A stretch of 64,000 bases of DNA from Sanyastnella coralliicola (GTDB lineage: Bacteria; Bacteroidota; Bacteroidia; Flavobacteriales_D; Sanyastnellaceae). Location: positions 3,489,501-3,553,500 of the forward strand of contig NZ_CP132543.1 in the NCBI RefSeq assembly GCF_030845195.1, written 5' to 3'. A model generated the notes under the pieces. It made no database searches and was not told the origin of the DNA. It saw only the letters and a list, made by a program, of their open reading frames with translations. The position numbers and the translations under genes are program-made. Numbering within the stretch: position 1 is the first letter of the stretch; each line of letters begins with the position of its first letter. Below are positions 53,804 through 62,600 of the stretch, one piece after another.

Positions 53804-56800
53804 TTAGTTGATAGGTATAAGCATTTTGATTCTAGTTCCGGCGGGAGAGCCATCTTCATGGTATAAGTCTTCTATAGAGAGTTGACGTTCTGCTTCGCTT
53901 CCGCCTTCCATACGCAATAGGCGGTTTCGCGTGATATCCATTCCCATGCTTTTCTCTCGGGAAACGGTTTTAGAACGCATTTCAGCCGCTTTCACACGGC
54001 CAATTCCATCGTCTTCAATAATGCACACTAAGTGGTCTCCTTCAATGGAGATATCAACCAATAATCGTCCGGCTGACTTCTTGTGAAGAAGTCCGTGCCA
54101 GATGGCATTCTCAACAAACGGTTGAATAATCATTGGTGGTACCTCGATGAATTCTGTCTGCACGCCTTGAGCCACTTGAAGGTCAAACTCAAATTGCTGA
54201 TCGAAGCGCAGTGACTCCAGGTCAACGTAGAGGTCGAGTGCTTCCAGTTCTCCTGAAAGCGGAATCAATTCTGATTTACTGTTCGTCAAAATCAGACGAA
54301 TCAAGCGGCTGAATTTCGTGAGGTAGTCGCTTGCTTGATCGGTTTCCTTATTGATAATGAAGAACTTGATGCTATTCAAGCAGTTGAACAAGAAGTGCGG
54401 GTTCATCTGTGCTCGTAGGGCAGACATCTCTACTTCTACCAGCTTTTGTTGGTACTGAGCACGTACTCGTTCTTCCTTCTTCACACGACGCAAACGAGCC
54501 GTATAAATGATGTAGCTGAGGGATACGATCACCAAAAACACCAGAATTGCGAACCATGAGGTTCTGTAGTAAGGGAGTTTGACGTCGATTTGAATCCGGT
54601 ATGGGGTTTCCATCATCTCCCCTCGCTCATTCGAGGCGTTTACTTCGAGTGACATCCCTCCTTCCGGAAAGCTGTAAAAACTCAACGTAGGATCGGCGAG
54701 ATAGCTCCATGGTTCATCAGGACTTTGACGGAAGTAATATTGGTAACTCTCGGGCTTTACAAAGCCAATGGCTTGGAACGTCAAATCAACACGAGAATCA
54801 TAATCTACTTCCAGACTTACAAAGTCTGCTCCGGGCTGCTTTGAACCATCGATTACACACTCGGCAACAATCAGTTTCTCTGGCGTGGGTTGGGGTTTTA
54901 GGTCGTCAGGGTGGAAGTAACAGATTCCTAGCCCTGCGCCCACAACGATTTCTCCCGATGAGAGTGCGGTGATTTCCTTACGTATCAAGTCTGTAGCGAC
55001 TAGCCCATCGAGCGCATTGTATACAGATAGTGGGTCTTCTTTACTGATATCAAGACTGAACATTCCTGCAGCAGTGAGTCCCCACACGCGGCCTTCAGTG
55101 TCGACTTCCATTTCAGCTACGCGCATATTTGGGAGTCCATCCTTTCGGCTATATCGAGTCAATTCGTTGGTAACAACATTATATGTGTAGAGCCCCTTCT
55201 CCATAGCCCCAAACACTACTAAGTCTCCCGTGACCACAAGTGACTCAAGGTTGAGTGCTCCCAATCGTTCATACTCCTCTGATATTTCACTGAGATGGGT
55301 GATTACACCATCTCGAAACCGGTAAACGCCTTTACTAGCACCAATCCACACGTCGCCATTGTTCGCGATATCTAATTCGTAGACTAAATTGTTCAACCCG
55401 TCAATCCTGGTGGTATCAATAGTATAATGCTCATAGCTTTCAGTTTGAGTGTGATACACCCCTACGATATTATCGTCAGTTCCAAACCAACAATCATTTC
55501 CAGAAGTCATGAGGGTGTTTACACTTGGCGGCATCCCCGTCAAATTCAAATCACCGTAAAGATCTACCACCGGAAAAGCTTTGTCTGTGAGGATGTCAAT
55601 CTCATAAAGTCGTCCACGATATTGCGTGAAGACATGACCATTACTTGTTGCTCGGATGGTATTACCGGAGATTCCTTTGTCTACAATCTCATCATATCCA
55701 GTAATTCCTAGGATCTCTTTTGTTTCAGCATCCAATACATAGAAGCCATTACTCGAAGTTGATGTGACAATCCATTTATCTCCTACGTTTTGCACCTGTT
55801 GATAGGCAAAGAGCCGAGGATTTCCAGAACCTTCCATCCATCCGATATACTTGTACTTCATTTGATACACGTATGGACTTTTTAAGCTCAACCCTTCAGC
55901 CATGGCTATCCAAACCAATCCGCGAGAATCAATCAATAGGTCTCTCGAGCTGATATGGAAAATGGAATTCGCTCGAGAAGCATCGTGCTTGTAAAAGGCG
56001 AATGTGGAATCTGCCATATTCAATAACCCGAAGCCTTTATCTGCTGTATTGACCCAATAATTACCTTCACCGTCAGGTGTGAATTTTCTGATGGCATTTC
56101 GGTTTGAGTCCCGTTGATTATTTGGGTCATAAGTAAGTTCCGATTTAAACTCTCTTGTGTCAGGATCGAAAAAGACAATACCGCTTCCCCACGTAGCAAT
56201 CCACATTTGATCGCCAATCCATTCCATTTGCTGATAGTAGTTTCTGCGCTTAGTGTACCTCACAGGGTCTTCAATCATCTCGACCTCTCTTGATTGGAGA
56301 TCAAGCAGCATGAAGTCCCTTCCTGTGGCCCAAATTTTATCTGGGTCTGATTTATCTCGCAGTAGAGCCGTACACTTAGGAACATCTGCGAAAACCGGAG
56401 TCTGTTCCATTGTCTGGGTTGAAAGCAAAGTCAATCCACCCAAATAAGGCGATTGTTGTTGATAGGCAATTAGAAACTCATCGCCGTCTAACGGAAGAAT
56501 ATCATGGACATACTTGAAAGCGAATTCTGATCTTTCCTCTGTTAATTTGAATTCTTGAAATTGCTCAGTTGCCGGATCATAAAGACAGATCCCACCTCGT
56601 TTTGTGCCCACCAACATTCGGTTATCCGGAAGCACGTGGATGATCGTTATGTAGTTTCCGACCACTGCGCCTTGGCCATCATCCTTTAGGAATTGCCGGA
56701 AGTTTATTCCGTCAAATCGATTCAATCCTTCTTCGGTTCCGATCCAAATAAAGCCCGTGCTATCCTCAGCCAAACATGTAGTGTTCGATGAAGTAAGTCC

Positions 56801-56920
56801 GCTTTCGAAAGTGTAATTCACAAACGACCCGTCGAGTTGCTGCGCAAGCAACCCCCAGGAAACAAGAGTGAACACTACCGTCAGTACAGACCATCTCATA
56901 TTCGAATATACCACTTGCAT
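53804..56920 (-). CDS. Two-component sensor with regulator-propeller sensor and LytS-type kinase
   Basis: 1038 residues from ATG 56920, chosen because AAGGAG lies just before it; ATG 56899 seven codons later is an alternative. After the signal peptide (VLTVVFTLVSWGLLAQ) comes a periplasmic double propeller of two-component-propeller repeats (TTCLAEDSTGFIWIGTEEGLNRFDG, NGDVWIGASKGVYRF, MEVDTEGRVWGLTAAG), a Y_Y_Y-like domain (about 735-775), one membrane segment (about 787-810), and a His-kinase domain with MNPHFLFNCLNSIKF (H near 841) and a GHKL ATPase. The layout resembles the polysaccharide-sensing hybrid systems of Bacteroidota but with a separate LytTR regulator. The sensed ligand is unknown. 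Confidence 0.94.
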   Translation of the reverse strand: MQVVYSNMRWSVLTVVFTLVSWGLLAQQLDGSFVNYTFESGLTSSNTTCLAEDSTGFIWIGTEEGLNRFDGINFRQFLKDDGQGAVVGNYITIIHVLPDNRMLVGTKRGGICLYDPATEQFQEFKLTEERSEFAFKYVHDILPLDGDEFLIAYQQQSPYLGGLTLLSTQTMEQTPVFADVPKCTALLRDKSDPDKIWATGRDFMLLDLQSREVEMIEDPVRYTKRRNYYQQMEWIGDQMWIATWGSGIVFFDPDTREFKSELTYDPNNQRDSNRNAIRKFTPDGEGNYWVNTADKGFGLLNMADSTFAFYKHDASRANSIFHISSRDLLIDSRGLVWIAMAEGLSLKSPYVYQMKYKYIGWMEGSGNPRLFAYQQVQNVGDKWIVTSTSSNGFYVLDAETKEILGITGYDEIVDKGISGNTIRATSNGHVFTQYRGRLYEIDILTDKAFPVVDLYGDLNLTGMPPSVNTLMTSGNDCWFGTDDNIVGVYHTQTESYEHYTIDTTRIDGLNNLVYELDIANNGDVWIGASKGVYRFRDGVITHLSEISEEYERLGALNLESLVVTGDLVVFGAMEKGLYTYNVVTNELTRYSRKDGLPNMRVAEMEVDTEGRVWGLTAAGMFSLDISKEDPLSVYNALDGLVATDLIRKEITALSSGEIVVGAGLGICYFHPDDLKPQPTPEKLIVAECVIDGSKQPGADFVSLEVDYDSRVDLTFQAIGFVKPESYQYYFRQSPDEPWSYLADPTLSFYSFPEGGMSLEVNASNERGEMMETPYRIQIDVKLPYYRTSWFAILVFLVIVSLSYIIYTARLRRVKKEERVRAQYQQKLVEVEMSALRAQMNPHFLFNCLNSIKFFIINKETDQASDYLTKFSRLIRLILTNSKSELIPLSGELEALDLYVDLESLRFDQQFEFDLQVAQGVQTEFIEVPPMIIQPFVENAIWHGLLHKKSAGRLLVDISIEGDHLVCIIEDDGIGRVKAAEMRSKTVSREKSMGMDITRNRLLRMEGGSEAERQLSIEDLYHEDGSPAGTRIKMLIPIN

Positions 56921-57326
56921 TGGCTCCTTATAACCGCCATTGAGTAGTTGGTGTATTCCAACGTGTAACTTGCACCGTTCTGAAGCCTGCATCCAGCCTG
57001 TGTTTCGGAAGACGGTGTGATTTTCTCCGGTTTTTGCTCTGAACCAAAAAACCGTTCCCTTGGATATTTTGACCGTTTACTGGAAAATCGAACCGCTCCC
57101 AAACCCAAGAATCTTGAGCGTACTTCCAACGTATCTTGAAGTAAGCTATTGAAGCTTAGTTGTTTTCGAAATATTGAATTTAATACCTGTGTGTCATGAA
57201 GAAATACGATCATCAAATTGGGATGTCTGGCGTACAAAAGATCTGGATCTTCAGTGACCTTTGATCAACGTCAGATTCTATCCTAACTCTCTCCAAAAAA
57301 GCCTGCGATTGTGGGCTTTTTTCGTT
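56921..57326. other. Non-coding gap before the sensor kinase gene
   Basis: About 400 bp without a credible gene. It holds the terminator of the next minus-strand gene at 57295-57322 and presumably the kinase promoter; no TAnnTTTG element with good spacing was found. Confidence 0.6.
57295..57322 (-). terminator. Rho-independent terminator
   Basis: AAAAAAGCC (57295-57303) pairs with GGCTTTTTT (57314-57322); on the minus strand it lies five bases after the stop of the 1143-residue gene. Confidence 0.85.
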
Positions 57327-60300
57327 TTAGAAAGTGGCGCGCACCTGCACACTTCCGACATGGACCGCCGGTGTATCGGCGGCTGTTCTACCATTATAGA
57401 GCAAGTTGAGCTGCAACGTTCGAGAAATAGACCGTTGTATGCTCATTTGCCATGTCGCATTTCGCCCGGGTTGAAGTCCTTCCAAGAGTTCAAATGCCAA
57501 CGTATTATTCGCAGTGCCATCAAACGCGATGTCTAGCCAGTTGAATCGAGCTTCGAACAATCCCTTTCCTGGATCTGAAAAACGTGCTGCCAAACCAATG
57601 TCAGCGATGCGGCTGCTTTCCCCGGTGCCTTCTTGTTCATTTACTTTTTCAACCCACCTTCCATTCAAGGTAACTCGGAAGGTATTTGACGGTTGCCATT
57701 GTAATTCGGGAGATGCAGAGGTATAATCAATCATGTAGTTCCTACCCGTGAGGAAATCAGAGCTGGTTGATTTCGTTCCCTCCTTCAGTGTGACGATCAA
57801 GGTGAATTCACTCAAGATGCTCTTTCGAATTTTCACCTCATTGAACTCCTCACTTCTGGTCTCAAATCCGTTGGCCAACAATGCTTTGTTTCCAAGGTCT
57901 TGGTAGGTGTATTCTAGACCGAAATTCGGATTTGATCGGTCGAATGAAAGGGTGTTTCGAAGGGAAGACCCAAGGCTGATGAGGCTCGTATCAGCGAGTC
58001 CGCTTTCCAGTGGGTTTAGACGCTCCCACCCCTCTCCATCTGTCGTTTTACGATCAAGGCGAATGGAGGCCGCATTGCTAAATCGCGAGATAAATTTCTT
58101 CGTGCCTGTTTCATTCGCCCACGCTCGAGCGGGCTGGAATTGCGCGTTGGCTGTGAATTGATTCGTGAATGTTCGTAGGTATTCATCTGAAGGAACGAAG
58201 GTTCGGATATAATTCGCTTCATAGGCGAAGTTGGCAATTTCGAATTCGTTCAGGTCACGAATGCCATCTCCGTTATAATCCACCCAGATGTAGTTTCCTT
58301 GACCGGCGGGTACTTCGATGTAAATGAACTGTCGCGCCTGTTCCAGTCCTGAACCTGTTTGATAGAAAACCTGTCCGCTCAAGATATTGTTGAAGAAGCT
58401 TCCCGCTCCTTCCAAACGTCCTAGCAAGGTTTCTTCAGGTTGGTTCGTCGTCAAGGCGGAATCAACAACCGAAAGACGCCGTTGACTAACGTTCCAGCTG
58501 ATTCTCCGTTGTTTCTTCGATGTCCAGCCCCCTTCAACACCATAGGCTTCAGCTTGGGTAGCCAAAACTAGGTCACTGCTGAGTGGCAATCGGTCTGTAC
58601 GTTCGCTGTAGAACAACTTCCACTTGAAGGCCTGTTCTTCGAGGCTTCCCAACCACCCTTGCCATTCGTGAAAGCGATAGGAGTTCAGTGCTAAACTATC
58701 GCCCACAAAAAAGCGGTTCCACTCAAAGTCATCAATGTACCCGATACGAACAGGACCCACTGGTATGGCTAAGTCAGTTTTCTGTCTCAGGTAATTTGTC
58801 TCTCGTAAACCGTCGCTTTGCGTAGCACTACCTTGCCAGTTCAGTTTTCGTCCCTTTTCAGCATAACGGATGAACGAACTTCCGCGATAGCCAGTAAATC
58901 CTGATCCAGATTGAAAAGTAGAAGCTTCAACACTCACGCTGTAGATGCTTGAATTGTTCATCTGAACAGCCACCCCCCCTACGTGTTGATCGCTAGACAA
59001 TACGAGGTCACGCACATTCCAATCACGATCAAATTCAACGGAGCGGAAGCGCTCGATTTCACTAAAATTCTCTGAGATGTACTCCTGGAATACCCGAACG
59101 CCCCATTTTGCTTTCGAATCTTTATTCCGCGATAGCGAACGTTGAATACGCCAATCAGTGAAGATTCCCAAACCACTATTATCTGCGGCATCTAAGGTGG
59201 AGAAGGTATTGTCGTCGCGAGAGGTAATGGCGGCCTCCACATAAAGTTGATGGTCCTCACTCCAGGTAATTTTCCCCCCTCCTGTAATCATCTGTCGCTT
59301 CTTCGGACTCACCAATTGTCGAACCGGAGCATGGTCACCATTCCGAACAAGGACATTGTTCACCGTATCAGGCGCCACCCATCGATAGACCCGTCCGTTC
59401 GCACCAAAGCCGTCTTCAACATAATCTCCGTTGCCAGCACCAACCAAGCTGAAAACTGCACGATATAAGGCCGTTTCTGAATTGTTGCTCAATACTAATA
59501 CGCTATCATATCCGAGGGTGTCAATCAGTGCATATAACACCTGGTCATCGGTAAACCCAACGCTGTCAATAGCGCTGTTGACGGCTGAAAGCACGTCGTC
59601 ACCCACATTGCTGAGCAAGGTTCGATCGTCCACATCCAAATCTTGTTGTAGCGGCTGGTTTTTGCTGTCTTGTTCTGCCAATGCATGCACAAACCAAGAG
59701 TACTTGCCTTGCTCTCCTTTGATCTCACCTTGCAGCAGGGAACGTGCATAGTTTCGATCAGCATATTGAAACTCCACCACAATCCTTCGATCCTTGGTGA
59801 TGAGGTTCTTCGGCGTGAATGTGACTTCAGCGGTGTTGTAGTCGATGGTATAGTCAAAGGCCTGTCCGCGTTGGAGCAACTTCCCATCAATGAAAACGCG
59901 TTCCGTTCCGGCCATGATGATGATAAATCGTTCATTTTCCGCACCAATCAAACGGTACGGCCCTTGGTTCCCTTCGACACCTTGGATGATATTTCGGGCA
60001 AACTTTCCTTTGCTAATCGCCGCGCTGGCCGAAGCTTCATAGGTACCTATAGAATCGCTCCACTGATAACTGGCTGTTCCCCCTCGTGCGCGTTTCTGAT
60101 ACCTCAAAAAGTGGTCTTCACGCTCTGTGATTTGAAAGTCTCCCGCCGTGATCAAGGTCTGGTCATCAAATACCTGAATGTAAACCTGATCAAAATCTTG
60201 CAGCTGCTGCGTATTCCCGTCTGGTTGGATTGGAATGTTATCGTCAGTGATACTAGCTAAAACACTGAAGCGCTCGGTGATCTTTCCACTTAATTGGAGA

Positions 60301-60758
60301 TTCAAGTTGCTGTTGACGGCCAAGTCTTGGCTATTTCCAAAGCTGATTCCACGGGCGATAGAACCCGCCTTGACCAAATCTCCTTGCTCATAACTCGTCT
60401 GCGGAAGGAGGTCATTCTGAAAAACAAACGGCTTGTAATCATCTGAATCACCGTTTCGGATCATGGTCGAATCCTTCTTCGCGTAGCTGATTTGTCTACG
60501 TAGAGCAATGGTGCTGTACTCAACTGTTATTGAGTCTGTTGGCGGTGGGTTCAGTCGTAAATAACCCGTCTTTGGATTGTACGAATACGACTGTGTGCTG
60601 TCACTTAAATGAATGGTGGATGGGAGTACCAGAAGGGAGTCTAAAAGCAGACTATCTGTCATAGGCGGGATCACGCTTCGGCGCAAGCCAGCATCATCCT
60701 GTCCGAACACAAATAAGGGACAGATAAAGAGGAATATGAGGATCGTTCTGGTCAACAA
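57327..60758 (-). CDS. Large outer-membrane beta-barrel-like protein of unknown function
   Basis: 1143 residues. The only usable start before the signal peptide (LTRTILIFLFICPLFVFGQ) is TTG: an in-frame stop lies 12 bases upstream and the next ATG is past the signal. The N-terminal part (about 20-340) has strand-rich segments with RGISFGNSQDLAVNSNLNLQLSGKI, ILASITDDNIPIQ-like and FIDGKLLQRGQAFDYTIDYNTAEVTF, reminiscent of the start of large Bacteroidota barrel proteins such as SprA. From about 480 on, many alternating strands with aromatic ends run to the terminal VHVGSVQVRATF, so a C-terminal barrel of 20 or more strands is likely. Function is not known. It follows the DUF2490 gene but has its own promoter. 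Confidence 0.8.
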   Translation of the reverse strand: MLTRTILIFLFICPLFVFGQDDAGLRRSVIPPMTDSLLLDSLLVLPSTIHLSDSTQSYSYNPKTGYLRLNPPPTDSITVEYSTIALRRQISYAKKDSTMIRNGDSDDYKPFVFQNDLLPQTSYEQGDLVKAGSIARGISFGNSQDLAVNSNLNLQLSGKITERFSVLASITDDNIPIQPDGNTQQLQDFDQVYIQVFDDQTLITAGDFQITEREDHFLRYQKRARGGTASYQWSDSIGTYEASASAAISKGKFARNIIQGVEGNQGPYRLIGAENERFIIIMAGTERVFIDGKLLQRGQAFDYTIDYNTAEVTFTPKNLITKDRRIVVEFQYADRNYARSLLQGEIKGEQGKYSWFVHALAEQDSKNQPLQQDLDVDDRTLLSNVGDDVLSAVNSAIDSVGFTDDQVLYALIDTLGYDSVLVLSNNSETALYRAVFSLVGAGNGDYVEDGFGANGRVYRWVAPDTVNNVLVRNGDHAPVRQLVSPKKRQMITGGGKITWSEDHQLYVEAAITSRDDNTFSTLDAADNSGLGIFTDWRIQRSLSRNKDSKAKWGVRVFQEYISENFSEIERFRSVEFDRDWNVRDLVLSSDQHVGGVAVQMNNSSIYSVSVEASTFQSGSGFTGYRGSSFIRYAEKGRKLNWQGSATQSDGLRETNYLRQKTDLAIPVGPVRIGYIDDFEWNRFFVGDSLALNSYRFHEWQGWLGSLEEQAFKWKLFYSERTDRLPLSSDLVLATQAEAYGVEGGWTSKKQRRISWNVSQRRLSVVDSALTTNQPEETLLGRLEGAGSFFNNILSGQVFYQTGSGLEQARQFIYIEVPAGQGNYIWVDYNGDGIRDLNEFEIANFAYEANYIRTFVPSDEYLRTFTNQFTANAQFQPARAWANETGTKKFISRFSNAASIRLDRKTTDGEGWERLNPLESGLADTSLISLGSSLRNTLSFDRSNPNFGLEYTYQDLGNKALLANGFETRSEEFNEVKIRKSILSEFTLIVTLKEGTKSTSSDFLTGRNYMIDYTSASPELQWQPSNTFRVTLNGRWVEKVNEQEGTGESSRIADIGLAARFSDPGKGLFEARFNWLDIAFDGTANNTLAFELLEGLQPGRNATWQMSIQRSISRTLQLNLLYNGRTAADTPAVHVGSVQVRATF

Positions 60759-60762
60759 TGTC

Positions 60763-60790
60763 CAAATCTAACGTTCTGCCCAGAGTTCAA
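60763..60790 (-). promoter_or_regulatory. Promoter directly abutting a TTG start codon
   Basis: On the minus strand TTG (60790-60788), 17 bases, TAGATTTG (60770-60763), then only four bases to the TTG start codon. Transcription should begin at or next to the start codon, so the mRNA may be leaderless. Confidence 0.65.
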
Positions 60791-60808
60791 CGTATACAGA
60801 ACGTAAGA

Positions 60809-61471
60809 TCAATCGATGTCAACGGTGAGTCCTACCAGCAGAATATGCTCTGAAAGCGGGTCATTCGCGAGGATCTCTTCTTGGTAGAGGTAACCTAGTG
60901 TCAGGTCAAATTTCTTATTCAACTTCCGTTCAACACTAGCGACGAAACGCCAATCTGACCAATAGAAACCTTCCGTACGCTGCGATTGGAAAAACTCGAG
61001 GGAGAGCGCCCCGCGAGTTCTCTTAATGATCTTCCGCTCCACTTTTAACTTGTAGCGGAAACCTTCTCTAAGGTCAGCGATGCCTTCACTTGCTGCTACT
61101 CCATTCCGCCCCGCTTGGTAGCGAATCCGGAAGCTCGCTTCTGGCTTACCAAAATCGTATTTGTAGTTCACATCAATACTCACACGCTGGCGGACTTCAA
61201 ACAGGTTCTGACCATTTTGGCGATGTCCGATACGGTAAGTCACCGTGGTGTTCAGCCCTTTCATGATCTTGTAGCGGAGACCAAAATCCCCAATGACCGC
61301 ATTATACCGCGTCATGCCTTGATCAAGACGAGCCTGAACCTCAGCGCGGAGGTCGAGGTCTTTAATGATCTTGTACTTGGTATCCATGCCAATCCAGGCC
61401 CCACCATCGGTGTATTGAGCCTGGCCTGCCAAGGCAAGCAAACAAAATAAAAGGAGGAGATTAATTCTCAT
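60809..61471 (-). CDS. DUF2490 outer-membrane protein
   Basis: 220 residues with signal peptide ([19 protein letters not shown]). The mature part matches the DUF2490 pattern: GGAWIGMDTKYKIIKDLDLRAEVQARLDQ, KGLNTTVTYRIGHRQN, ASFRIRYQAGRNG, GALSLEFFQSQRTEGFYWSDWRFVASVERKLNKKFDLTLGYLYQEE, ending in LLVGLTVDID. This predicts a small beta-barrel in the outer membrane. Its start overlaps the end of the lipoprotein gene by 11 bases, so these two are co-translated. Role unknown; context suggests an envelope function with the neighbouring barrel protein. Confidence 0.88.
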   Translation of the reverse strand: MRINLLLLFCLLALAGQAQYTDGGAWIGMDTKYKIIKDLDLRAEVQARLDQGMTRYNAVIGDFGLRYKIMKGLNTTVTYRIGHRQNGQNLFEVRQRVSIDVNYKYDFGKPEASFRIRYQAGRNGVAASEGIADLREGFRYKLKVERKIIKRTRGALSLEFFQSQRTEGFYWSDWRFVASVERKLNKKFDLTLGYLYQEEILANDPLSEHILLVGLTVDID

Positions 61472-61871
61472 CGTAGATCCAGATCTCTCCTAGGTCAATT
61501 TCCTCTCTTCGCTCTGTAATCTCTACTTCACGTATGATCGGCATGCGGTTTTGATCCACTCCAACCTGGCCAGTGGTGTCTCCACTGTACACGTAAATGG
61601 TGTAATTACCTCGACGTAAAAATTGGAATTCAAATTGACCGTCATAGCTTGTCAACACACGCTCATCTGGAGATAGGTTATCTCCGAAAATGACGAATAC
61701 ATCTTCGTCAGCTGCAGGGTATGTTGCCACTACTGAACCAGGGTTACTTAGCACGACACGAACTTCTTTCATGATCGTTCCTTTGATCGACGCGCCGCCG
61801 CCTTCACCCGGTTGTTTCTCGCATGACACTAGAAAAATGCCTGCGCATAGCAGAAATAATGCTGTTCTCAT
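61461..61871 (-). CDS. Small lipoprotein with transthyretin-like fold
   Basis: 136 residues from ATG 61871. The frame stays open further upstream, but that part overlaps the thymidine kinase gene on the other strand and would precede the lipobox, so it is rejected. The signal sequence [17 protein letters not shown] gives a lipidated Cys17. The mature part has a [23 protein letters not shown] segment typical of carboxypeptidase-regulatory/transthyretin-like beta-sandwich domains, and ends [13 protein letters not shown]. It is the first gene of the DUF2490 pair and is transcribed divergently from thymidine kinase. Confidence 0.85.
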   Translation of the reverse strand: MRTALFLLCAGIFLVSCEKQPGEGGGASIKGTIMKEVRVVLSNPGSVVATYPAADEDVFVIFGDNLSPDERVLTSYDGQFEFQFLRRGNYTIYVYSGDTTGQVGVDQNRMPIIREVEITERREEIDLGEIWIYDEN

Positions 61872-61888
61872 AAGGTTCTCATTCCCTT

Positions 61889-61896
61889 CAAAAGTA
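61889..61896 (-). promoter_or_regulatory. -7 element of the lipoprotein promoter
   Basis: TACTTTTG on the minus strand matches TAnnTTTG and ends 17 bases before the lipoprotein start codon. No clear TTG element at the right distance. Confidence 0.5.
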
Positions 61897-61906
61897 CGCT
61901 TTTGGC

Positions 61907-61914
61907 TAACTTTG
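61907..61914 (+). promoter_or_regulatory. -7 element of the thymidine kinase promoter
   Basis: TAACTTTG matches TAnnTTTG; the ATG is only 8 bases further on, so the transcript would have a leader of a few bases at most. The -33 element is poor (TTC at 61887-61889, 17 bases upstream). Confidence 0.55.
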
Positions 61915-61922
61915 GCCTCTAT

Positions 61923-62600
61923 ATGACTCCAGAAAGTATCGATAAACGAGGAAGCCAGCGTGGTTGGATCGAGGTGATCTGCGGCTCGATGTTCTCTGGA
62001 AAGACCGAAGAGCTCATCCGGAGAATGCGTCGTGCGCAGTTTGCGCGCCAGAACGTTGAGATCTTCAAACCTATGGTAGACGTTCGTTATAGCGACACCG
62101 AAGTGGTTTCGCACGATAAGAAAGCGATCCCGTCTACCCCTGTCCCTCACAGTTCTCAATTGTTGTTGATGGGGTCTGGCGTTGATGTCATCGGCATTGA
62201 CGAGGCTCAATTCTTTGATGACGGTTTGCCTGAGGTCTGCAGCCAATTAGCCAACCAAGGTATCCGAGTCATATGCGCCGGTCTTGATCTTGACTTTTTG
62301 GGTCGTCCTTTTGGTCCTATGCCTGAATTGCTCGCTATCGCGGAATTCGTAACGAAAGTGCATGCGATATGTATTAAGACAGGAGATTTAGCCCACCATT
62401 CATTCCGACTAAATCAAGATAATAGCCTCGTGGCTTTAGGCGAAAAAGACCTTTATGTTCCGCTATCGCGGGAAGCGTTCCAGCGCGCAATGAAGGATCC
62501 GTCGTACATTACTGAGGAAGACCTTGCTGCCATTCGCAGCGTACTCGAAAAAGAAGAACCGGAACCAACCGAAGATGCTCAACCTGACGAACTTGCTTGA
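61923..62600 (+). CDS. tdk: Thymidine kinase lacking the structural zinc site
   Basis: 225 residues from ATG 61923; a TTG at 61902 lies upstream of the promoter element and is rejected. Phosphate-binding loop GSMFSGKT (21-28), catalytic E94 in [10 protein letters not shown], and the [15 protein letters not shown] segment are intact, so dTMP formation from thymidine and ATP is expected. The four zinc-binding cysteines of TK1-type enzymes are reduced to one: C150 remains in CIKTG, but the others are T153, S182 and A185 (PLSREAF in place of the usual PLCRxCY). The C-terminus is extended and acidic ([17 protein letters not shown]). It overlaps the next start by 26 bases. Confidence 0.95.
   Translation: MTPESIDKRGSQRGWIEVICGSMFSGKTEELIRRMRRAQFARQNVEIFKPMVDVRYSDTEVVSHDKKAIPSTPVPHSSQLLLMGSGVDVIGIDEAQFFDDGLPEVCSQLANQGIRVICAGLDLDFLGRPFGPMPELLAIAEFVTKVHAICIKTGDLAHHSFRLNQDNSLVALGEKDLYVPLSREAFQRAMKDPSYITEEDLAAIRSVLEKEEPEPTEDAQPDELA

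Larger units (their letters stand above)
375..62474. repeat. Dispersed 13-base motif CGCTWNCGCGGAA (16 exact copies)
   Basis: Plus-strand copies start at 6277, 17878, 19708, 27988, 30041, 30888, 40890, 45324, 50270 and 62333; minus-strand copies (written TTCCGCGNWAGCG) start at 2727, 15425, 18227, 32747, 35497 and 59125. Near copies lie at 375 and 62461 (one extra G), 52899 (one extra base) and 58880 (last base changed). All exact copies are inside coding sequence, on either coding strand, in several codon frames. Seven lie within about 120 bases of a start codon. Confidence 0.85.

Noticed and set aside
61872-62246. N-terminal extension of the small lipoprotein to 261 residues
   Set aside because: It lies antisense to thymidine kinase, precedes a perfect lipobox signal, and would place the signal sequence in the middle of the protein.
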